64,000 bases of DNA, from contig NC_092698.1 of the NCBI RefSeq assembly GCF_964275005.1, forward strand, positions 22,352,809-22,416,808, given 5' to 3'. Positions within the stretch are counted from its first letter, which is position 1. Each line of letters opens with the position of its first letter. A program made the position numbers and the translations under genes. This stretch comes from Diadema setosum. Its lineage: Eukaryota; Echinodermata; Echinoidea; Diadematoida; Diadematidae. Under the pieces are notes generated by a model. That model searched no databases. It was given only the letters and a program-made list of their open reading frames with translations, and was not told the DNA's origin. This document shows, in pieces, positions 57,395 through 64,000 of this stretch.

Positions 57395-60300
57395 AGGGTG
57401 TGTATGGGTGTGCGTGTGGGTGTGTGCAAAACTTTTGACGCACAGCTGAGGGTCATAGGCTCTCAACACACTGGGGATGAAAAGTTGGTATTTAACCATC
57501 GATATCCATGATCCAACATAGATGACAAAACAATGTCATGACCCGCAGTGGTGACAGGAAATTAGGGAATAGCCATTAAACGCAAGTAATAAAAGATTTC
57601 CGAAATTGAATCGTAGAATAAAGCGGGGACTAACGTGTCGATTAAAGTGTCGTAACAGCGTAACAATGGTCATACACATGAGATTGGTATAAAAGCAGCG
57701 AATTGAATGACTTACATGAACTGTCAAGGAACGTGGCGAACGACACGCCCCTATTGAGCACTGACGAGGCAACGAACCACGTGATCAGACCGCATATTAC
57801 ACCGGTGATGGCGCCCGTCATCATAGCGACGCCTGTCAGTTTGGTCCAGAACATACTCAGCACAATGGGCACGACGGACGAACCGATCAGGATACCCATG
57901 AAGTTATACACCACGTTTAGATTCAGCTTTACACAAGAGAGACAGCCGAGAAATATTGTGAGTTAAAAGGTACTACCAGTTTTACAAAATGTTCAGGGGG
58001 ACTAGTCGTCGTATGCTAAGGTAGGCATGCACATCCTTGGTCAAAACAGGTCCAATAAAAAAAAACAAACAAACAAAAAAACAAAAAAAAAAAAAACCGA
58101 ACTGAAAAAGAAATTCGTTTTCGAGTACAATGCTTGTCAACTAATGACTGTTTGTTTGTCACATTTTCCATCTGACATGATGGCTGGATATCCCATACTC
58201 AGTTGCACTAGCTCGTCTCCCATGGGGTCTACTTGTATTATATACGATGTTACTATATATCAGAGAGGCAATCTTTATGGCTACGATATGTTTAGTGTTG
58301 TGCACCTACAGTAGATTTCTACCAGCGTTAATAAAAAATAGAAACTGTTGTACAATGCAGGTCTGAATCTTTCCATTATTTCTTCTTCTCGTTATAGATG
58401 ATAATAATTGTTGTATGTATACCTGCAGGTAGTCGAATATGAGAGTGAGAGGCACGAAGGAGATCGAGACCCAGACCAAGCCCCAGTCCCTCTTGTCCAA
58501 CAGCAGCTCCAGGTAGGTCCTGTAGGTGCCGTGGGTGGGACACTTGAAGTTGGGTTTTAGCGCCCTCTTTGTCTGCTCTGCTCGAGCCCTGCGTCATCGA
58601 GAACGGGGGCGTGAAAAATATTAAGGACATATTATTCATTCTTCCATCCTTTGTTGCGTGCGTTGGGAGGGAAGGGGGGGGGGGAGAAGTAGTCGAAAGG
58701 AGGCATTTCCCCCCAATCGTTACCTCGTCCCTTTTTCCCTTTCCTTTTCATTTTCAAAAAGGCTATTCATATTTGGTTTATAGCCTCGCACTACATGCAA
58801 AAGTGATACATAATTTATCTACAGTCAGTAACCATAGCATTGATACTCCATCATGGTAATTATCTCCGTCTCCCTGATTATGCTTTTGTAAATTTGATTG
58901 CTCATTATGATTATCTTACGGTTGTTATGGCAACAGGGGTCATAGCCCTGAAAGAGAAGAAAAGTATCGCTAATGCGTGAAAAAAAAAAATACTGAAAAG
59001 AAGGTCGAAGGTCTTCCGGTGTTCAAATTGCTTGATTCTGTTGAAGTAACTCTCCTCTGTACGCCTCTCTACTCAAATGGAGCAATGAGAAATATTTAGC
59101 GTGCAACGAAATAATTCAACGATGTAATATGACGGCAGTTCACGTGCCGAGGCTTGGTTGATTGTCACAAAAGGAGTTATCATTAAAATCGTTGTGTTAC
59201 TATACATCATGTTTGTATTTTTTTGTGTGTGTAATTGTTAACAAGGTAGTAAGAATTTTTGATGTAATATTTATTTCCGAGAAGTATGAAATGAATTGAA
59301 ATTGAAATTGAAATGAAAAGATAAACTGAACCATTGGAATTTGGAATTATATTGATCAATGCAAAGCGTTATGTGCCCATTGCGAACAAAGTCATAAAAC
59401 ATATAGTGATCAGTAATGGCGCGCGAATGACTCAGACATGCTTGCAGAGAAAGCTTAGCGTAATCAATGTTGGTAATGGTCTTCGTCATATCATTATGTT
59501 AAAAAAAGGATCCCGACAGAGTCATGTAAGATCAAGGTGACATGAACTCTTGTTTGGTATTCCCTTCACAATTGTTCTTTTTTGTTTCCCCCTTTTTACT
59601 GGAAAATATACAGCTGAGTAATCATCCTGTCCCCTTACCCATAATTCATCGTTGGTGGGAGGATTGTAAAAAATGCGTATCTCACGTCTGGCACGCGCAC
59701 ATTGCTCAAACAACCGTGTAATTTCTGGGTATGATGTCAAGCATTATACGGCGGTGGAATAACATTTGATGCATCATGTACCATCCTGTCATCACGCAAA
59801 CATCGCCGATTGATAAAATGTCGGGATCGGGGTGACATAATCAAAACAGTTTTCCATGCCAACCGCATGGCATGCATTATTTTTGTGGTGCCCTCTGTAC
59901 TGACGTCTTCCGTTGATTTTTTTTTTCTTTTTTTTTTTGCATCTGGGCAAATGGAAAGATCGGAATTTCAATCACAAGAGGTCCACCACTTCTCTTCTTC
60001 TTCTTCTTCTTCTTCTTCTTCTTCTTCTTCTTCTTCTTCTTCTTCTTCTTCTTCTTCTTCTTCTTCTTCTTCTTCCTTTTCTTTTTGGTTGTGGCCTACA
60101 TACATCAAGTAACCGTAATCGAAAACAAGTAACAGCCAAAAAGGGCATATCTCTATGTCATTTGTGCATATAGATATTGTTTTCCTCCGACTATTCTCTT
60201 CAACGAAAAAAAAACAACAACAACAACAACAACAACTGTTGTTTACGATATCTTCTTTTAATCGCGTCATGAATCTTACATTGCTGGCAACCACATAATC

Positions 60301-62592
60301 ATTACCATAATACCATCAGGCAGATATGTCGTTATGATAGACACAATTAATGCAACGTAAAATTGTCACCAGTGTTAGCCTACTGAAGCTCTTCCTTATT
60401 TCCTACCTGAGATGGAATGAAGAAATAATTATGATACATTTGATTTTTAAGCGATGCTGCAAAACATCCCAGTTTAATCGACATAATTCCGCGGAATGAA
60501 TTACGGCTCACAGGGCACTTCATGATTGACGAAAAACCGCAGTTCCTCATGAGATTCCACTACCCTTAATGTGACGTATACAGAAAAGTTAATCAGCTAT
60601 AGTTCCATTTTGTGCTGTCAAAAAAGTCGTTATCCTCTGCTGATTACGCATTTGATGATTACCATCTCGTGTTTGAGGTAGGCCTATCAATCCCCATGAC
60701 TGCATTCATAATATGCTTCGATACCGTTCAATAGCACCAACCAGACTTTAAACAAAAGCAAAAACATGAAAACAAACACTGCAATCGCAATAACCATCAA
60801 TCATGCACTGCCTCTTATCTCTTAACATGTATTAAATATATATCATTTGTTTTGCTTATGAAACCGTATTCTCTGCTACCGAAGAAAGTGAAATGTCCAT
60901 GTTCTTTTCGAAAAATGAAATAAAATTTAAACTGAATTGAACTGAATTGAATTGAATTGAATTGAATTGAATTGAATTGAATTGAATGCTGTCACGCCCT
61001 CTGAATCCGACATTAGCAACTCCGCACTCTATTTCGTCTCCTTCTCTCTGCCTCTTTCTCACTTTCCATCCAGAGCTTATGACGGCAGGCAACAAATGAC
61101 TTCATAGCTCTATATGTCACTTTTTGTGTTCTGCTGAACACAACCTTGTAATAGTTTTGATGCAATAACAGTTAAGTGTACATTTAAGTAGGCCCTTTAT
61201 GTAATCATGTCCTATATATTTTGGAAACAAAATTTAATGATAGCTTGGTCACAATTATTGTTTGCTATTTAGTATAGCTTTCTTTTTCTTTCATTTCTTA
61301 ATCATACAGGCATACACCGCTTCACTTATTTGGTACCATTAAATCACCTGATCTGAACTTCTATCCGTTCTTGGTTTCTTTTTCACAAACACTGACTATC
61401 CGGGTATTACAGCCACACAAGCTTGCTTTCATGTAGGTCCCATCATACTTCTCTTTGTGCAACCCCACTTCGATTTCGACCAGTTATCATTATAATTACT
61501 ATGTTATCATCATATAATAATATATGTATTTTTTTATAATGTTGACAAGGTAAAAAAAAAGAACTTGTGCTGTTATTTTTGATGTATTTTTGATATACGA
61601 GAAGTATGAAAATAAACTGAAATTGAAATTGAATGCTCGTATTTTCATATATAACATACATGATCAATTGTATACACCACCATAATGTATATTTTGTGTG
61701 TCTATAATGGATGCATAAATTGTGGGCTTTGAAATAGTATGCTGAAAATGGGACATAAAATAAGATAATTAAGAATGGATGGAGCGTGAAAGCCATGATA
61801 ACAAGGAATTTTGTATGCATGGATGATATGGAAAGTGATACAGAAAAATTGTGTATAACAGAAAAGAGATTCACGTATAGATATATATACATTCTTCACG
61901 TTTCCTAGTAATCCATTCATAGTCTTGTAAAGATACCACATTCTATTTTTGTGTAATGTATCGCAGATTATGCATTTTGTGTTTCATTTTACACCTTGTA
62001 TCTTGTTTTGAAGATTTTCTTTTCCTTTCAAATAGATTACACAAAATACTTATTGTGTTGATACATCCGGTTGATACATTCAGAATTTTGAAAGAAGCGC
62101 ATATAAATAGATAAATAGATAAACACAAGAAGAGGAATGAGGAATACATTTAGAATATCTTTTTCTTATACTTCACGTATGCACACACATACATGTATAC
62201 AGGCCTAATGCCACACACACAAATAAACACACACACAGCATGGCAGAATGTGTTGCCATGTGTGTAAGATGGCGCCTCGTAGTCAACACTGATCTAAGTT
62301 ATGTGAAGTAAATGTATATCTTGATTTCTCATAGGCCAATCGCTTTGAAGCCACCGCCATCGAACTTACAAGTTAAGATTTGCTTAAAATTATGGTTGGC
62401 CGTTTGTTTCTCTTTTCAGTTTTATCTAGTGATGTGAGAATCAATTTCAAATTGTTATCAAAATTTACATAAAAATTCTTTTGTCCCTCATTCTATTTTG
62501 TTGTTAATCAATTTTTCATTTTTTCATTTCATTTATTTCTTCCATCTCCAACAGAACTTGTAAATACATTTTCCTTCCACATAAAATATAAG

Positions 62593-62623
<31 letters not shown>

Positions 62624-63129
62624 ACAAAATATGATTAATGGAATTTATGGATATACAAATGATAGGGTGAAAATAGGATGATAATTAATGCCTGTATGAA
62701 AAAAAAAATCCTAAATTTCCATTCTTATACGAAATTTCGAATATTATTGAAGTCACACACACTATGCCATAATTCTAATTTGATCTTAAAATTCAAGATC
62801 GACTTCAATTCTTTGTGAAACACCCACTATGGGTACTCACCTATCGTCCGCGTGACAGCTGCCACAGTTGGTCATGCTCTGGCAGTCACACTGGTCTCTC
62901 AGCGACGCCATCCTACCGCGGGACTTGCCGCACAGGATGCAGGCGTTGCTGTCGGTCATCCGCCGGAACGGCTTCAGGTGGATCTGGTAGCAGTCGTAGA
63001 CGAGGATGGACGTGATCGCCATGACCTCCGCCGACCCCGTGGTCGTCACAGCCATGAGGATGAGGAGCACCATGAGGATCTCGCCGCTCGTCCCGAGCAG
63101 CTCGTGGGCAACTCTCGGCGAGACAAGAC
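56253..63129 (-). CDS. DUR3: DUR3-like sodium/solute (urea) symporter, C-terminal part (partial)
   Basis: Five exons join in phase: 63129-62841, 58588-58423, 57926-57716, 57130-56947 and 56643-56253 (stop TGA). About 412 residues are present; the N-terminal half lies beyond the right edge. SSS/SLC5-superfamily features of the DUR3 branch are LVSPRVAHELLGTSGEILM, VTTTGSAEVMAITSILVYDC (the DUR3 GSAE motif), YNFMGILIGSSVVPIVLS and several hydrophobic helices. The protein should be a multi-pass plasma-membrane transporter. DUR3 of fungi and plants takes up urea with protons; the substrate and coupling ion here are inferred. A Cys-rich loop follows the GSAE helix: CILC, CDC and CGSC, then FKCPTHG in the next exon. 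The tail after the last helix is hydrophilic, Arg/Gly-rich and ends SATTD. Confidence 0.9.
56947..57130 (-). CDS. DUR3: DUR3-like gene exon
   Basis: 184 nt, phase 1 to 2. It encodes WEYFSVSMLIGNLGSIFSGA, LLCIFISLVTNRNVSEEQKA and a hydrophilic stretch ending WPELYV. The acceptor ends GTGGGTAG; the donor is CAA|GTAAGA. Confidence 0.88.
57356..57396. repeat. (GT)n microsatellite in a DUR3-like intron
   Basis: A TG run continuing into TGTGAGGG/TGTGGGTG words. Confidence 0.9.
57716..57926 (-). CDS. DUR3: DUR3-like gene exon with two membrane helices
   Basis: 211 nt, phase 0 to 1. It encodes YNFMGILIGSSVVPIVLSMF and VAMMTGAITGVICGLITWFV. Acceptor TTGTGTAAAG, donor CAT|GTAAGT. Confidence 0.9.
58423..58588 (-). 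CDS. DUR3: DUR3-like gene exon
   Basis: 166 nt, phase 2 to 0. It encodes KCPTHGTYRTYLELLLDKRD and the membrane helix GLVWVSISFVPLTLIFDYLQ. Acceptor TGACGCAG, donor CAG|GTATAC. Confidence 0.9.
59991..60076. repeat. (CTT)n microsatellite
   Basis: About 28 TTC units, producing spurious poly-Ser/Leu and poly-Glu ORFs. Confidence 0.95.
60932..60987. repeat. (TTGAA)n tract, probably a retroelement 3' end
   Basis: ACTGAATTGAACTGAATTGA runs into perfect TTGAA pentamers after GAAATAAAATTTAA. Similar GAAATTGAAATTGAA tails near 19598, 59297 and 61614 suggest 3' ends of non-LTR retroelements. Confidence 0.6.
62841..63129 (-). CDS. DUR3: DUR3-like gene: GSAE helix and Cys-rich loop exon
   Basis: 289 nt, phase 1 in, phase 2 out. 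It encodes LLGTSGEILMVLLILMAVTT, TGSAEVMAITSILVYDCYQI, then DSNACILCGKSRGRMASLRD and QCDCQSMTNCGSC. Acceptor CATTCCAG, donor AG|GTGAGT. Confidence 0.9.
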
Positions 63130-64000
63130 CTGGAATGCCGAAAATTTTACATTTTCTTAAAGGACAAGTCCACCTTCATAGACATGTGGATTGAGTTAAT
63201 GCAGCAATATTAGTAAAACACATCAGTGAAAGTTTGCGGGAAAATGGGACAATCCGTTCAAAAGTTATGAATTTTTAAAGTATCTGTGCAGTCACTTCTG
63301 GATGAGAAGACTACTACAATGTATGATGTCACATAAGAACGATATAAGGAAAATGTATAGAGAATTTCACAAGATTGTACTTTTTGAAAAAAAAAAGTGC
63401 ATATTTCCTGGACTTGTCACTGACGTATGTTAAGGGTAATATTATTCCACCTGCCTTCTGAAAGAACCAAATGAAGTGTCCTTTTATTATGCGAGAAAAG
63501 TGAAAATATGTTGAATTTTCTTTATATTTTCTTTATGTCGTTGTCCAGTCGTTGTACACATGTGACATCATACACTGTAGTAGTCTTTCACCCAACAGTG
63601 ACTGAGCAGAAACTTCAAAAATTCATAACTTTTGAACGTATTGTCCGATTTTCCTCAAACTCTCACTGATGTGCTCTATTAATATTGCTGCATTCACTCA
63701 ATCCACATGTCTATGAAGGTGGACTTATCCTTTAATAGAAATTCGTGCTGTATATGGCAATCCAATCATTGCACAGTCAACAAGTAGGCCTGAACGAAAC
63801 ATGACTGCTTTGCGCATTGATTGTGAGCTTGATCAAATACATGCTGGTAACAATTAAACAAAATACATTTTCTGTTAGGAAATGGTTCTGCTTGATCATG
63901 AATATATTATATCACATCATAGTATATCCGTGTATATAAAGGGAAAGGAAATATTGCCAAAATTCATGTTTAGCAATTATTACCACGTGTCACTTTAATG
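63130..64000 (-). other. intron of the DUR3-like gene running off the right edge
   Basis: No exon upstream of 63129 is visible before the end of the window. Most of the stretch is a foldback element; the rest is AT-rich. Confidence 0.65.
63157..63735. mobile_element. 570-bp foldback family, full copy in a DUR3-like intron
   Basis: The ends TTAAAGGACAAGTCCACCTT and AAGGTGGACTTATCCTTTAA are mirror images. The arms keep TGGATTGAGTTAATGCAGCA and its inverted form. The element lies about 30 bases from the exon acceptor. Confidence 0.85.

Larger units (their letters stand above)
58589..62840 (-). other. large intron of the DUR3-like gene
   Basis: 4.25 kb with no exon recognised. Contents are retroelement-tail-like TTGAAATTGAAATTGAAATG at about 59297 and AAACTGAAATTGAAATTGAA at about 61614, a (CTT)n tract, a (TTGAA)n tract and a short (TA)n at about 62592-62610. 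Confidence 0.6.

Noticed and set aside
59968-60294. ORFs encoding long Glu, Ser or Leu runs
   Set aside because: They are translations of the (CTT)n/(GAA)n microsatellite.

Overview
The window looks like nuclear DNA of a marine deuterostome, most probably an echinoderm. The genes are split into short exons with canonical GT-AG introns, the intergenic DNA is AT-rich, and AGGCCTA motifs recur throughout. There are many TA/CT/CA microsatellites and many dispersed inverted-repeat elements. There are no bacterial-style operons, rRNA genes or CRISPR arrays. The species is inferred from sequence character only. Every gene I can identify firmly is on the minus strand. Exon boundaries were placed by hand from protein similarity, splice sites and reading-phase agreement.

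Layout from left to right. (1) About 0.9-5.9 kb: the first two coding exons of an ABHD2-like alpha/beta hydrolase; its catalytic part lies off the left edge. A CpG-rich patch at about 14.6-14.9 kb, with YY1-like and NRF1-like motifs and a perfect donor, is a candidate promoter and noncoding first exon. (2) 21.3-33.6 kb and 39.4-48.5 kb: two complete, tandem, same-strand cholinesterase-like genes (A, 605 aa; B, 613 aa). Each has eight exons with identical intron phases and nearly identical exon lengths, and both end in an exon encoding a peptide like the acetylcholinesterase T/WAT tetramerisation tail. (3) 50.2-51.8 kb: a possible, unrecognised plus-strand small gene, at low confidence. (4) 56.3-63.1 kb: the last five exons of a DUR3-like sodium/solute (urea) symporter; its N-terminal part is beyond the right edge.

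The rest is introns and intergenic DNA full of repeats. There is a family of about 570-bp foldback elements with six copies. Three copies of a longer repeat are loaded with AGGTCA-type direct repeats (DR1-like). One array carries nine RFX X-box-like palindromes. Several short palindromic MITE-like elements are also present.

The most interesting biology is the cholinesterase-like pair. The protein frame, disulfide cysteines and oligomerisation tail look like synaptic acetylcholinesterase. However, the loop that carries the choline-binding Trp is shortened, the nucleophile elbow reads GQSAG rather than GESAG, and the catalytic acid position is Asp instead of Glu in both copies. The genes are not an operon and share no obvious pathway.
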